A DNA stretch of 59,012 nt from Pseudoalteromonas sp. P1-9 (GCF_001399975.1 NZ_LKBD01000029.1:1-59012); one strand, 5' to 3'; shown: positions 44,781-54,531, numbered from the stretch's first letter. Notes: a model not told the origin generated them from the letters alone. Translations and numbers: made by a program.

Positions 44781-44812
44781 AAAAGGCGCTAATTTATTCA
44801 TTAACGCCTTTT
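44781..44812 (-). terminator. Terminator after the chemoreceptor gene
   Basis: On the minus strand AAAAGGCG-T-TAAT pairs with ATTA-G-CGCCTTTT with one mismatch and is followed by a run of T residues. Confidence 0.8.
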
Positions 44813-44832
44813 CACTCAAACACCAAAGCGTG

Positions 44833-46950
44833 TTAAGTTTTTAATTGTCCAAGTTGTTTGTGTTTCTCTTCAACTAAATGTGTTAGTTGTTGCGCCGCTT
44901 GTTCAACAGTATCGGCCAACTGCGACAGTTCGGCTGCAGCATCAGAAATACCGGTCATGTTAGCACTTAAATCTTCGGTTACTGCACTTTGCTCTTCCGC
45001 TGCTGTCGCGATTTGCGTTACCTCATTTGAAATAAGGGCAAGCTCATCCACCATTTCACCCATTTGCGACGCGGCTTTAGCACAGTGCGCCATCGCATCG
45101 CTGGCTTGCGATACTGATTTTTCGATAATTGATTCTGATGTGCCAACCTCACTTTGTAAGTTATCGATCAATTGGCTAATCTCGTTGGTTGATTCTTGTG
45201 TTTTTGATGCGAGTGAGCGAACTTCATCTGCAACAACCGCAAAGCCACGCCCCTGTTCACCGGCACGCGCTGCCTCAATTGCCGCATTTAGCGCCAGTAA
45301 GTTGGTTTGCTCAGCAATCGAGCGGATCACATCAAGAATATGCGTAATATCATTACTGCGCTGAGCCACCGCAACAATTGATTCTTTTGCGCTGCTCACG
45401 TATTCAGTCATGGTTTCAACCGAGTGAGATGCCGCAACAATACCTTGTTCGCTCTCTTTTACCTTTAAATTGGTATTGTTTGTGGTCATCGCAGCACTTT
45501 CTGATGAGCGGGCGACTTCGCTTGCGGTCGCACTCAATTCATTAATCGCGGTAACAACACTGTCTATTTCCATATGTTGCATATTTACTTTGGCTTTTAT
45601 TTCCTGCGCAGCCTGTGATGTGTTCGCTGATTGACTAAACGAGTCATCCGCCAACTCTTTTAAGCCATCAACCATAGTTCGCAGTTTTTGCGTAAACATA
45701 TTAAAGCCAGCCGCCAGCGAAATTAGTTCTTCGTGTTGCGTAACCGTTAAGTTCACGGTTAAATCACCTTCACTGCTCGCTAGGTTTTCAATGCGTTGTT
45801 TTATATCGGTAATTGGCTGGATAATAGTGCGTAAAATGACGATTGAAATCGCAATTGCAATTACCGATACCAAAATACCAATAAGCATCATGGTGCGGCC
45901 CACAGACGCGGTTGCTTCAGCCTGGCTTTCCGCTAGTGCTACCGCATTGGCAAGTGCGACGTTTTTAGGTAATTCTAAAATTAAGCTCCAAGTAGTATTA
46001 GCCGCTTTAATATTGATTGGCATAGAAAAAACCAAATTCTCACCAATCTCAATATTATCTTGGCGCTTGCGTATAGCCATAATGTTTGTTGCATCGCCAT
46101 TGGTAAGGGATTCGCTTAACGGGCGCGCCAGCTTTTTATAATGACTTGAGCCCACAACTAAACCAATATCACTTAAAATAGTCACTTTGGCTTGCCCATT
46201 GTAAAGGCTTTGCGAAATGCTCTCGGTAAGCGACTGGAATTTAGGTAAATTAATATCACTGCCTACCAAACCAATAAATTTGTTATTACTAATGATTGGC
46301 ACAGTCAGTGAGGTCATCAATTCCGATTTGCCGGGTTCAATTTCATAAAGATACGGCTCCATGATGCACGGCTTTCGCGAATCCATCGCACACAAGTACC
46401 ACTCACTTTCTCGAAAACCGAATTCATTTTTTGCATGTAAATATTTTTCGGCAGCATCTTCAACTTGGTGTTGCAGTAAACTGCCGTCGTTTTCGCGCGT
46501 AATGTATATTTCAAGTGTCCCTGCACCTGGCACTGAGTGCGTAAATCCGGTGGTGAATTCACTGTCACGTTGGTCATAGCCATTCGCTTCAAATTGCGCA
46601 TAAATTGACGAAATATCGGGGTTTTTGGCAAGGGCGCCACGTGTCATTTGATAGACGCTATCACGTGATAACGGTGAATTTTCAGCGGTGTTTGCTAAGC
46701 CACCCGACAAAGTTAATGGAATTTTGTATTCTGTGTTGATGTAGCCCGCAATCTCCGTGGCATAAAATTGCGTTTTAGCCATTAATTTATCGTTTATTTC
46801 AGCAAGCAATACGTCCTGTACTTTAGCGCTTTGCGTATCATTATTAGTGTTTAATTGAGACCAACTGATAGCAACCAAAGTAATAACCAGCAAAGCCAAG
46901 GTTATTGAGATAAACGCTATTAGTTTTGTTTTAATTGAGAGGTGATGCAT
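44833..46950 (-). CDS. Methyl-accepting chemotaxis protein with Cache sensor
   Basis: 705 residues. A first membrane segment (about 10-29) is followed by a periplasmic dCache-type domain (about 50-340; [52 protein letters not shown]). A second membrane segment lies at about 352-374 and a HAMP linker ([13 protein letters not shown]) follows. The C-terminal signalling domain has the invariant tip [20 protein letters not shown] and [15 protein letters not shown]. It sends ligand signals to the CheA/CheW array in the inner membrane. The ligand is unknown; its place next to the amino-sugar locus does not prove a link. It is a single gene with its own terminator. Confidence 0.95.
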   Translation of the reverse strand: MHHLSIKTKLIAFISITLALLVITLVAISWSQLNTNNDTQSAKVQDVLLAEINDKLMAKTQFYATEIAGYINTEYKIPLTLSGGLANTAENSPLSRDSVYQMTRGALAKNPDISSIYAQFEANGYDQRDSEFTTGFTHSVPGAGTLEIYITRENDGSLLQHQVEDAAEKYLHAKNEFGFRESEWYLCAMDSRKPCIMEPYLYEIEPGKSELMTSLTVPIISNNKFIGLVGSDINLPKFQSLTESISQSLYNGQAKVTILSDIGLVVGSSHYKKLARPLSESLTNGDATNIMAIRKRQDNIEIGENLVFSMPINIKAANTTWSLILELPKNVALANAVALAESQAEATASVGRTMMLIGILVSVIAIAISIVILRTIIQPITDIKQRIENLASSEGDLTVNLTVTQHEELISLAAGFNMFTQKLRTMVDGLKELADDSFSQSANTSQAAQEIKAKVNMQHMEIDSVVTAINELSATASEVARSSESAAMTTNNTNLKVKESEQGIVAASHSVETMTEYVSSAKESIVAVAQRSNDITHILDVIRSIAEQTNLLALNAAIEAARAGEQGRGFAVVADEVRSLASKTQESTNEISQLIDNLQSEVGTSESIIEKSVSQASDAMAHCAKAASQMGEMVDELALISNEVTQIATAAEEQSAVTEDLSANMTGISDAAAELSQLADTVEQAAQQLTHLVEEKHKQLGQLKT

Positions 46951-47058
46951 AGATGTAGCGACTCTTTGTTTTTATACTCAGTTAAATATAGTCAAAATAC
47001 GAGAAAATATGATGACAATAGTCAATTGTTGTTATGTTTTTCTTTAAACTACCATAAC

Positions 47059-48072
47059 TTAGCCTGCAATAGGGTTAAAGTTGCAGTTTTTAACTTCAAC
47101 AAACCAAGGGGCCTCAAAACGCGCGGTATTATTTGGCTCTGGCGGCAGATCAAGAGATATTCCCATTGGCGCAGCCAAATGCTTTATGATTAATGCTTTT
47201 TCTCGCCGATCTTCAACCTGTAAAAACCGCTCTTCGAGTGAATTTCGCATGTCTTCACTCAACTCATTATTATTAATAAAAAGAAAGTAGGCATTTACCC
47301 ATTCCAATAGCGCATTTAACGCAGGGTTCGGAAATGCTTCAGCCTGTTGATAGGTTGGTAAGTATAATCGCTGATAATTCGTTAACTCTTTTTGAATGAC
47401 AAAGGTAAAAAGTAAATATGTACCAGCCCTAACATTACCTGCTCGTTTGTTTATAGATTGATAATATTCTAAAGCGACTCTAAACCGCTGTTCAGCCTCT
47501 TTTATTTTCCCTTCATCAAGTGCGATTAGACCTTGGTTGTTACTTATCACCGCCATCATATTGGTATTTTTTGTCGCTTTTGCTAAACGAGCAGAATATT
47601 CAAATAATGATTTTGCCCGTGGCAAATCATTTGCTTGGCGCGCGAGTAAAGCGAGGCTGTTATTTAAGATTAAGCGCAGTCGGTCATTTTTTGCATTTTC
47701 ATAGGAGCATTTAAAGCTTATTTCAGCATCGCGTAAGTAGTTGTTTCTTCTAAGCCAAATACCTAAGGCACTGGTTACTGTTGTAACATGATCAGCAAAG
47801 CCGTTAGTATTTTTATACTTAAAAATAGCTTCGACAGATGAAATCAAGTTCTCGAGCTTTCCTAGCGGCAAAGACGCTCTCATTTGTAACAAATGCCATT
47901 CGATTTTTTGCTTTTCAGTTAGCTTGTCACTGTGTGCTATTTGTTGAAGAATGCGATAGCTTTCTGACGGTTTTACAGTTAAATAGTCCTCAGCCTCTTT
48001 TAATCGCTCATCAATTGAATCAGCAAATAAAAAAGGTGAACAAAATAAAAACAGCAAACAGACTATGCGCAA
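47059..48072 (-). CDS. Secreted TPR-repeat protein
   Basis: 337 residues. A signal peptide (1-18, PFLFADS) is followed by TPR-like helix pairs: VKPSESYRILQQIAHSDKLT, RDAEISFKCSYENAKNDRLR, DLPRAKSLFEYSARLAKATK, GKIKEAEQRFRVALEYYQSI. The start is a TTG at 48072 with GGAG eight bases upstream; no ATG would leave the signal peptide whole. Such periplasmic TPR modules often precede GGDEF or kinase domains, but here the chain stops after about 335 residues without an effector domain. It may be a stand-alone partner-binding protein. No operon partner is obvious. Confidence 0.7.
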   Translation of the reverse strand: MRIVCLLFLFCSPFLFADSIDERLKEAEDYLTVKPSESYRILQQIAHSDKLTEKQKIEWHLLQMRASLPLGKLENLISSVEAIFKYKNTNGFADHVTTVTSALGIWLRRNNYLRDAEISFKCSYENAKNDRLRLILNNSLALLARQANDLPRAKSLFEYSARLAKATKNTNMMAVISNNQGLIALDEGKIKEAEQRFRVALEYYQSINKRAGNVRAGTYLLFTFVIQKELTNYQRLYLPTYQQAEAFPNPALNALLEWVNAYFLFINNNELSEDMRNSLEERFLQVEDRREKALIIKHLAAPMGISLDLPPEPNNTARFEAPWFVEVKNCNFNPIAG

Positions 48073-48143
48073 TCGAAGACTCCAAACAGTATTGCGAAAA
48101 TTACATCAACCTATTTAGGTATAACACATAGCATCAATAAACC

Positions 48144-48623
48144 TTATAACTCTGGCAAATTATTTTCATAAGGTTTACCAGTAAACTCTGCCATATTTTT
48201 ACACACGTTTACCGCTAAACCTCGTTCTTTGGGGTTTGCCACCGCAACATAAGTGCCATCGTTTAAAACCATGTAAACACGGTACCTCTGAGTTGCAGCT
48301 TGAGCAGTCATAGCTCTAAAACCCTTTATTTCTGTGAGATGATAAACACGGTTAAAAACGGTGTATAGGTTGCTCGCCTTAAGCTGAATTGTTTGTGAGC
48401 TTAAATTTATACGACAAACATAGCCGCCAAAAACACCAATCCAGCCCAGCCAACAAAAAAAGCCTGATACCCAAATTGGTAAAGACCTAGTTGAGTCAGA
48501 ACCTAAAACACTTAAGATACCAACGAGTAATAAAAGCAAACTCAGCAGTTTTAATAATAGCTTAGCAATACCGGTGACACGATACACCGCCTCGTCATGT
48601 GATAGCTTTTTAAAATACATCAA
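48144..48623 (-). CDS. Two-helix membrane protein of unknown function
   Basis: 159 residues. Two membrane segments at about 20-40 and 50-70 are followed by a strand-rich tail (INLSSQTIQLKASNLYTVFNRVYHLTEIKGF, YRVYMVLNDGTYVAVANP) that looks like a small PH-like domain. The start overlaps the stop of the upstream membrane gene by four bases (ATGA), so the two are coupled. The layout of the two proteins is similar, hairpin then beta domain, which may mean an ancient duplication or a hetero-oligomer. I know no function. Confidence 0.65.
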   Translation of the reverse strand: MMYFKKLSHDEAVYRVTGIAKLLLKLLSLLLLLVGILSVLGSDSTRSLPIWVSGFFCWLGWIGVFGGYVCRINLSSQTIQLKASNLYTVFNRVYHLTEIKGFRAMTAQAATQRYRVYMVLNDGTYVAVANPKERGLAVNVCKNMAEFTGKPYENNLPEL

Positions 48624-49318
48624 AGCACCCCGTATTTAATCAAACCCGCGAGCACGGTAAAAAAGAAAAACGGCAGTGACAACCTAATGATTGATTTACG
48701 ATCCCATATTTCAATATACACATCGCTTTTATTACTGAGTGTTTCAGTTTGGTCAAGTGGCGTAATATCAGCAGTCTGCCTATTGTCAAAGCTAAGCGGG
48801 GTTTTGTTAGGCCAATTTGAGATGTTTTCTGTTACCGGAAACTTATAGTGCGAAGACAAAAACGCCAACAAAGCGTAGGCATCTTGATAGTCATCAAACA
48901 CATAGTTTTGCTCTGCAATGGTTATTTGATACGGTCCTTTGGTTCCAAGGCTGGTTAATTCGCATGTCAGCGCACTAAAAGGTGCTATCGCACTTCGTTT
49001 TTGAAAAAAATGCCAAAGTGATGTTGATAAATAAACTTGTTGCGTGGCGCTATCAAACTCCAATAATCGTTTTCGACCAAATAGCAACAATGAAATGCCA
49101 CAAAAGAAAATAGCCGAAATGATAAAAGCGAGTCCGCTTGTTTGATGCAATGCAATTGCCATCACCACACTCGCAATACCGGGCACAAGTGCAACCAATG
49201 CAAACAATTTGGAGGTCATTTGACGTCTTGATGGCAAGCTAGCATTGCCATTTGCCGTTATTTTTAGCACGCGTCTAACCAATTTGGGCAGAGTTTGATA
49301 ATCCATTATTTCAACCAT
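48620..49318 (-). CDS. Membrane protein of unknown function, partner of the 48144 gene
   Basis: 232 residues. Two membrane segments (about 38-58 and 63-80) are followed by a beta-rich region (LLEFDSATQQVYLSTSLWHFF, GPYQITIAEQNYVFDDYQDAYALLAFLS) and a third segment at the C-terminus (SLPFFFFTVLAGLIKYGVL). The beta part has the form L-x-x-D-x-x-x-x-x-V-x-L-S shared with its partner. A start four codons later (49306) is possible; neither has a strong ribosome binding site. The function is unknown. Confidence 0.65.
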   Translation of the reverse strand: MVEIMDYQTLPKLVRRVLKITANGNASLPSRRQMTSKLFALVALVPGIASVVMAIALHQTSGLAFIISAIFFCGISLLLFGRKRLLEFDSATQQVYLSTSLWHFFQKRSAIAPFSALTCELTSLGTKGPYQITIAEQNYVFDDYQDAYALLAFLSSHYKFPVTENISNWPNKTPLSFDNRQTADITPLDQTETLSNKSDVYIEIWDRKSIIRLSLPFFFFTVLAGLIKYGVL

Positions 49319-49590
49319 TACAATTGAGACTGTAGACCCTAGTCACAAAGATAAACAGAGCCAAGCTTAATACCGAAAAAGATTACCACAAACATCGCTT
49401 TAACTGAAAAAAGGTTACTAAGCGCATTAAACTACCCGACAAAAACATACGTTAAATTCTTAACTAACGCGGTAATAACTAAAAATGGCAGCGAAAAACG
49501 TACAATGTTATGCCGACATCAAGTCACTTAACCTGAACTCGGGTTAAAAAGTTAACTAAACATTTGAAATATATGAGCTATGTTGTTTCA

Positions 49591-49702
49591 TACCTTCTAG
49601 CTTGATAGTTTTTCTTGGTACAAGGCAAATTTGTGCGTCAATAGCGAGCCTATTGCAAACAAATTTAACGCAGTAATAAGTAAAAGTAGCTGCTAGAAAG
49701 TA
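49591..49702. mobile_element. MITE-like palindromic element, 112 bp
   Basis: Terminal inverted repeats TACCTTCTAGC (49591-49601) and the complement of 49692-49702 (TACTTTCTAGC) match at 10 of 11 bases. Inside, AAATTTG (49628-49634) pairs with a CAAATTT arm ending near 49665, enclosing CAATAG-CGAGC-CTATTG (49639-49655). No reading frame exists. It fills most of the 389-base gap between 49319 and 49707; nothing else is seen in that gap. A small non-autonomous repeat is the likeliest reading. Confidence 0.5.
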
Positions 49703-49707
49703 ATTTA

Positions 49708-50556
49708 TTATCTCGAGAACAGGTTACTTAACCACTCACTAAACAAGCGAGCGGGAAGCGTCGCCAACGCGCTTTTATTAGGAATGTAATAACAAAGATC
49801 AGATGCAACAGGCAAAGTAGTTAGCTCACACAATTCTCCGCGTGCCACATAACTTTTGGCTAATGTTTGTGAGCAAAACACGTACCCGCCATGAGCTATG
49901 GCCTGTTGCAAAGCAAAAAGCTCTTGATCGTACTGGGTTAAGGCTAAGGTTTGCGTTACCCCATTTTGCTTGCACCATTCATTTAATGGCACAGGCGGTA
50001 AATCGGGATTTTTCCATTTACAGGTATAAATATGACTTAACGAGGCTAAGTTGTTTTGCTCGCCTGCCGATTTTGCGCGATACACATTAAATACATCGCA
50101 CTGCAAAATATCTTGGCTATTCACAACGCGTTTATCGCCTAAACGAATAGCCACAGCATATTGATTATGCTCAACGTTCTCTCCCGTTGAAATCGCAACC
50201 TCAATATCACCGTGCTTTGCGTTGAACTCCGCGAGCGACGGTAACAACACAGAGGCCGCAAATGACGATGTGGTATTTACATTAACCAGCTTACCAATAT
50301 GGGTGATTTCATCTAACGCCTGTGCAATTGTTTGAAAACCTGAATTGGTGGCCTGTGCTAAACGTTTTCCTAATTCGGTTAATTCTATTTTTCGCGTTTT
50401 ACGCACAAATAATTGGGTATTTAAACGCGCTTCTAACTTACTTACATGATGCGAAATTGCGGTTGGCGTTAATGCAAGCTCACTCGCCGCGAGTTTAAAA
50501 CTGCCATGACGTGCTGCCGCATCAAATGCTTTTAACGCTTGTAACGATACTTGCAA
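49708..50556 (-). CDS. LysR-family transcription regulator
   Basis: 282 residues. The N-terminal helix-turn-helix is clear: LQALKAFDAAARHGSFKLAA, then ELALTPTAISHHVSKLEARL and LFVRKTRKIELTELG. The rest is a periplasmic-binding-protein-like effector domain (TTSSFAASVLLPSLAEFNAKHGDIEVAIST). The sequence is of the GcvA-like branch. It is divergent from the azoreductase gene across 119 bases, the usual layout for a LysR regulator and its target. The effector is not known; quinones or other electrophiles would fit the target. Confidence 0.93.
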   Translation of the reverse strand: MQVSLQALKAFDAAARHGSFKLAASELALTPTAISHHVSKLEARLNTQLFVRKTRKIELTELGKRLAQATNSGFQTIAQALDEITHIGKLVNVNTTSSFAASVLLPSLAEFNAKHGDIEVAISTGENVEHNQYAVAIRLGDKRVVNSQDILQCDVFNVYRAKSAGEQNNLASLSHIYTCKWKNPDLPPVPLNEWCKQNGVTQTLALTQYDQELFALQQAIAHGGYVFCSQTLAKSYVARGELCELTTLPVASDLCYYIPNKSALATLPARLFSEWLSNLFSR

Positions 50557-50675
50557 AGCCTAATCCTACTCTTTCTATAAATAAGTTTTACTCATCTATA
50601 AATGATATCAAATCGTTTGTCCAAAGCCACCTAGAAACGCATTATTCAACGCACACTTTTACTAAAGGAAACATC

Positions 50676-51371
50676 ATGACCACAATACTACACATTGATT
50701 CAAGCGTTAGAGCGATAGATAACGATAATCCATCACACAACTCACTGTCTAAAAACATTGCTAAAACATTTTTAGACAGCTGGCCAGAGCAAAACACAAT
50801 AGATGAATATATTTACCGTGATGTAGGTGTAAATCCGCCTCACTTTATTTCGCAAAATTGGATTGGCGCCGTGTTTACGCCAAGTGAAAAAAGAACTGCA
50901 GCGCAACATCAACAATTACAACTATCAGATACCCTAATTGATGAACTAACGCGCGCCGATATCATTTTAATGTCAACGCCGATGTACAATTACGGCATGC
51001 CAGCGCAGTTAAAAGCATGGTTCGACCAAATCATTCGCATCAATAAAACCTTTGATTTTGATTTAGCCCGTGGCGACCAACCACTTAGGCCTTTACTCAG
51101 AGGAAAAACCTTAGTGCTGATCACCTCGTGTGGCGAGTTTGGTTTTGGTAAAGGCGAGGTAAACGAAGCGCACTCACATCTCACACCACATATTCAAACC
51201 TTATCAAAATATTTAGGGGTACAAGTGATGTTTGAAATTGCCTCTGAGTATCAAGAATTCAATGATAAAAGGCACCAAGATTCCGTTACCAAAGCGCATC
51301 ACGATGCAGCCGAGCTGGCAAAGACTTTAAGCGCGCAACAACAGGAAATACAGCGTGCCAGCGCAGTTTAA
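50676..51371 (+). CDS. azoR: FMN-dependent NADH azoreductase / quinone reductase
   Basis: 231 residues. The flavodoxin-like fold starts TTILHIDSSVRAIDNDNPSHN, where the S-x-R and S-H-x loop bind FMN phosphate. The family loop MSTPMYNYGMPAQLKAWFDQI (P-M-Y-N-F in AzoR) and LVLITSCGEFGFG follow. AzoR enzymes reduce quinones and azo dyes with NADH and protect against thiol stress. The ATG at 50676 has AAAGGA nine bases upstream; an earlier in-frame start would add 55 unrelated residues and reach into the LysR gene. It overlaps the deaminase gene by 17 bases. Confidence 0.92.
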   Translation: MTTILHIDSSVRAIDNDNPSHNSLSKNIAKTFLDSWPEQNTIDEYIYRDVGVNPPHFISQNWIGAVFTPSEKRTAAQHQQLQLSDTLIDELTRADIILMSTPMYNYGMPAQLKAWFDQIIRINKTFDFDLARGDQPLRPLLRGKTLVLITSCGEFGFGKGEVNEAHSHLTPHIQTLSKYLGVQVMFEIASEYQEFNDKRHQDSVTKAHHDAAELAKTLSAQQQEIQRASAV

Positions 51372-51825
51372 TCAAAGTCACATAAGGGCAATAATTTCGC
51401 TCGCAGAGAAAAACGTGGCACAAGCTGGTTTACCTTTTTCAGCCATGATCCTTGATGAAAAAGGTGAAATATTAAGTACTGGTGTGAATCAAGAATCACA
51501 ATGTTACGACTGCACTGCTCACGCGGAAATTCAAGCCATTCGAGCCGCAACGAAAAAATGTTGCCGCTTGAGTCTTGAGGGCAGCACATTAATTGCCTCG
51601 GGTGAACCATGCGCCCTTTGTTACATGGCGATATATGTGGCGAAAATATCGCATATCGTAATTTTAACCGATCGCCATCAAGCAAGCGCCTATGGGTTTA
51701 ACTATCTCGCGAGTTACGACAACATCAATGCACAATTACTCGATAATTTTTCCATAACCTACTTGCAAAACAGTAATGCAATACGCCCATTCGAGCAATA
51801 TCGAAAGACACTAAATCAAGGTTAA
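51355..51825 (+). CDS. Nucleoside/guanine deaminase-like zinc enzyme
   Basis: 156 residues. The zinc and catalytic motifs of the cytidine deaminase superfamily are complete: H56-A-E58 in CTAHAEIQAIRAA and P-C86-x-x-C89 in GEPCALCYMA. The C-terminal helix region resembles guanine deaminase GuaD and related nucleoside deaminases. It starts at GTG 51355 with AGGAA upstream and overlaps azoR by 17 bases, so translation is coupled. Why a deaminase is joined to an azoreductase under a LysR regulator is not clear. It could also act on another amino-purine or pterin. Confidence 0.85.
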   Translation: MPAQFNQSHIRAIISLAEKNVAQAGLPFSAMILDEKGEILSTGVNQESQCYDCTAHAEIQAIRAATKKCCRLSLEGSTLIASGEPCALCYMAIYVAKISHIVILTDRHQASAYGFNYLASYDNINAQLLDNFSITYLQNSNAIRPFEQYRKTLNQG

Positions 51826-51850
51826 AAAAGGCGCATTAAGCGCCTTTTTT
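51824..51850. terminator. Bidirectional terminator
   Basis: AAAAAAGGCGC / GCGCCTTTTTT is a perfect 11-base stem with loop ATTAA. It overlaps the deaminase stop and lies four bases from the end of the convergent acetyltransferase gene. Confidence 0.93.
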
Positions 51851-51853
51851 AAG

Positions 51854-52411
51854 TTATGTTTGTGAGTACGCTTTATCCTTGGCAAGTAAGCCATACATCG
51901 CTGAGTCTGAAATTACCCCATTAATTTCCCAACGCTGTCTTAACAAACCTTCTTGCACAAAGCCTAAACGCGTTAATGCTTTTGCTGATGCATTGTTGTC
52001 AGGGTCAATTTCAGCTTCAATTCTCCTTAAATTCAACTTATTGAAAGCATAATCAATCAGCGCATTTGCAGCTTCTGCTACTATGCCTTTTCCCCAAAAG
52101 TCACGACTTATACCGAAACCTATTTCTGCACGTTTAGATTCGTTGTCGATACTAAATAGCATGACCTTACCAATCAATGTGTTACTGTCTTTCAAAAAAA
52201 CACCTAACGTTAATGAACTGCGTTCATTCATTGCTTGTGTGCTACTCGCTATAAATTCATGTGCCTGAGACACCTCTCGCCAAGCTTCGGTGTTCCAGTA
52301 CTTCATAACAATCGGGTCGGAAAAAATAGTAAATAGTGAGTTGGCATCGTCATCTGACAATGCTTTCAATATTAAGCGTTCGGTTTCAATTTTAATCTTG
52401 TTCAATAGCAT
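51854..52411 (-). CDS. RimJ/RimL-type GNAT acetyltransferase
   Basis: 185 residues. The family start IKIETERLILKALSDDDA and YWNTEAW are followed by the acetyl-CoA region (FGISRDFWGKGIVAEAANAL) and NLRRIEAEIDPDNNASAKALTRLGF, typical of ribosomal-protein-like N-acetyltransferases. The start at 52411 has AAGGA seven bases upstream; an earlier in-frame ATG would add 27 residues that do not fit the family. The substrate is probably a protein N-terminus or a small amine. Confidence 0.88.
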   Translation of the reverse strand: MLLNKIKIETERLILKALSDDDANSLFTIFSDPIVMKYWNTEAWREVSQAHEFIASSTQAMNERSSLTLGVFLKDSNTLIGKVMLFSIDNESKRAEIGFGISRDFWGKGIVAEAANALIDYAFNKLNLRRIEAEIDPDNNASAKALTRLGFVQEGLLRQRWEINGVISDSAMYGLLAKDKAYSQT

Positions 52412-52458
52412 TACATCCTTTCTAATTTCCATAAAGTTAAGGGGAAAACAACCACGTT

Positions 52459-53064
52459 CTAGGCTAAAACCAACGACAACCCAGTTAGCCAAATTAATTG
52501 CGCACCATAAGATAATCGCTGATGAATGCCTGGGTTTGTTTGCTGATTAATTGCACGCGTCATAGTCAACAAAAATACAACGGCTGCGACGACCATAATC
52601 CAAGAAAACACCTTAAAATGCTGTGAAATGACATCACTGGTTGGGCTAAGTGCCACCAATACTGGCGCCACAAATAACGACAACAACATTACAATGCCTG
52701 CAACTGTGTGTGTTTTGCAGTTAAAAGAAGGATTTTCAGTAAAAGGGTCAGCATCCATCGGGAAATAACCCGCAACCCAAGTTGCGAGGCCATGTGCAAT
52801 AACACACCAGCCTGCACCGGTGACTAGCAAAGATACATTTGGTAATTGGATTAAATACCAGCCAAAAAAGCAAAAAAGTAAACCCAATGGGTAATTATTG
52901 ATACGGGGAGACAATTTTTCTGTTGGACAACCCGCAGCACCAAGCTCACTGCAGAACTGCTTAGCATGGTTATAACCCGCATAATATCGCCCAGCAATAA
53001 ACACACCTAACACAATCCAGACCGTTGCAATAAGCCCAGAATAAACTGCCACTTTTTCAAACAT
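52459..53064 (-). CDS. DUF998 membrane protein
   Basis: 201 residues with six membrane segments. The pattern YPLGLLFCFFGWYLIQL, GLATWVAGYFPMDADPF and the His in CKTHTVAGIVMLLS matches DUF998, in which F-P-x-D and H are conserved. Function is unknown. It stands 47 bases upstream of the acetyltransferase gene and may share a transcript with it. Confidence 0.8.
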   Translation of the reverse strand: MFEKVAVYSGLIATVWIVLGVFIAGRYYAGYNHAKQFCSELGAAGCPTEKLSPRINNYPLGLLFCFFGWYLIQLPNVSLLVTGAGWCVIAHGLATWVAGYFPMDADPFTENPSFNCKTHTVAGIVMLLSLFVAPVLVALSPTSDVISQHFKVFSWIMVVAAVVFLLTMTRAINQQTNPGIHQRLSYGAQLIWLTGLSLVLA

Positions 53065-53130
53065 AAACCACCTTCCTGTGTTATTTCAGTTCCATTTATT
53101 TACACTTTCTAATGTCGTTTTTAAAAAGCG

Positions 53131-53598
53131 TTATTTGCTATGCGTATTTTGCCAAACCATTGGCACAAAACGAATTCCATTTACACTCATTTGAGAGCCT
53201 GTTACCACAAAACCTTGAGACTCATAAAAAGAAACCGCATTTAACGATGCTTTTAAACTTACTTCGTCTGCGTGTGACGTTGCCATTAGCCGTGCAAGTA
53301 ATGCTTTACCTATGCCAAATGCCTGATACTGGTTATCGACAAACAAGTGCGTTATATAGTTGCCCTCTCGCATTGCAGCAAAACCAATGAGTTTATTGTT
53401 AATCGACGCTTTAAAGCTTTGATACTCGCTGCCATCGAGCACAGTATTAATGTCTGATTGAATGCTAGCAACATACGCGTTTTGCCCGTTGGATTCCAAA
53501 TACGGCAAAATCGATTGTTGTGATACATCAAGCACCAATGCCGACAGACTACTGGCATCACTCTGTGTTGCTGTTTCAAATGTTATTTTCTTAAACAC
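53131..53598 (-). CDS. GNAT acetyltransferase
   Basis: 155 residues. The acetyl-CoA loop is VDNQYQAFGIGKALLARLM (Q-x-x-G-I-G-K-x-L) after strand ITHLFVD. The end LNAVSFYESQGFVVTGSQ and the closing FVPMVW are typical of small GNAT enzymes. The N-terminal half carries SDASSLSALVLDVSQQSI. The substrate is unknown. It lies 37 bases downstream of the alpha/beta hydrolase gene on the same strand. Confidence 0.88.
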   Translation of the reverse strand: MFKKITFETATQSDASSLSALVLDVSQQSILPYLESNGQNAYVASIQSDINTVLDGSEYQSFKASINNKLIGFAAMREGNYITHLFVDNQYQAFGIGKALLARLMATSHADEVSLKASLNAVSFYESQGFVVTGSQMSVNGIRFVPMVWQNTHSK

Positions 53599-53635
53599 GA
53601 ACCATCTCTTTTTTGTTTAACCGATAAAACAATAA

Positions 53636-54493
53636 TTACTCAAGTAGCTGCTTGATACTTTTGACTACAAGGTCAGCATCGGCGATATGAAGGTGATGCT
53701 TGTTTGACTTTGAATACACGATTGCGCTTTGACTCGAAAGCCTCAAAAAGTCGTGTTCAGCGCCTGCGTAAAGAGTATCCATTTTTAGCGCAATATCATC
53801 TGGTACAAAAGGCGGATCGTAGCGTTCACCCGATGCCTTAGCGCGTAACACGATAATCGGTTTATTGGCAAAACCGCCTGACTTAACCAGCGATTGATAG
53901 CTTGCGATATGGTCAACATTTTCCGGCACTTTTTTATACATTGGATCACGCACACTTTGCTCAAATTGATAGTAACGGGCTAAGTTTTCATCGTCTGTTT
54001 TAAAATTTTTCGGCCAGCGTGTTGCCATTGTATAAAAGTAACCAAATGGCGGAGGGTCGATAAACACCGCGCCTTTCACCTTGTCTGCATACTGATTATT
54101 AAAGGCTGTGATAATGTAAGAAGCGTACGAGCCACCAGCAAAATAGTATGGTGATTTAACATTGGCATTGTGCAGCAGCGCGTTAAGGCGTGTTGCCATA
54201 TCAGTAACAGTAAACGGTACTGGGCCTTTTTCACTTTTACCTAACCCTGCTCGGTCGTATAAACAAATACTAAAATCGCTGTGTAAGCGTTTTACATTTT
54301 CGAGCCAAACACCATCGGAGCCTGAACGACCAAAACCTTGTTCAATAATGAGTGTCGGTTTATCGTTTTCATAACAGGTCAAATACAGCTTAAATCCACC
54401 AACATCAAATAATCCTGATTTTGTTGGTTCCAGCTCTTGCGCAATTGTCGTAACACTCATCGCAAGTGCACATAACCCAGCAACAATCTTCAT
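53636..54493 (-). CDS. Secreted alpha/beta hydrolase
   Basis: 285 residues with a signal peptide (1-18, TTIA). The fold marks are LIIEQGFGRSG (oxyanion region), CLYDRAGLGKSEKGP, and the nucleophile elbow GGSYAS with S122. A possible Asp is in VFIDPPP and the catalytic His is in KHHLHIADADLV near the C-terminus. The family covers esterases and lactonases; the substrate cannot be told. The MITE begins 39 bases upstream of its start, within the promoter region. Confidence 0.87.
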   Translation of the reverse strand: MKIVAGLCALAMSVTTIAQELEPTKSGLFDVGGFKLYLTCYENDKPTLIIEQGFGRSGSDGVWLENVKRLHSDFSICLYDRAGLGKSEKGPVPFTVTDMATRLNALLHNANVKSPYYFAGGSYASYIITAFNNQYADKVKGAVFIDPPPFGYFYTMATRWPKNFKTDDENLARYYQFEQSVRDPMYKKVPENVDHIASYQSLVKSGGFANKPIIVLRAKASGERYDPPFVPDDIALKMDTLYAGAEHDFLRLSSQSAIVYSKSNKHHLHIADADLVVKSIKQLLE

Positions 54494-54531
54494 GTAAGTT
54501 CCCTAAATAACATGTTTTAGTATATTTTTAT

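Noticed and set aside
50511..50675. Longer N-terminus for the azoreductase
   Set aside because: The 55 extra residues are not part of the family, overlap the divergent LysR gene, and the start at 50676 has its own ribosome binding site.
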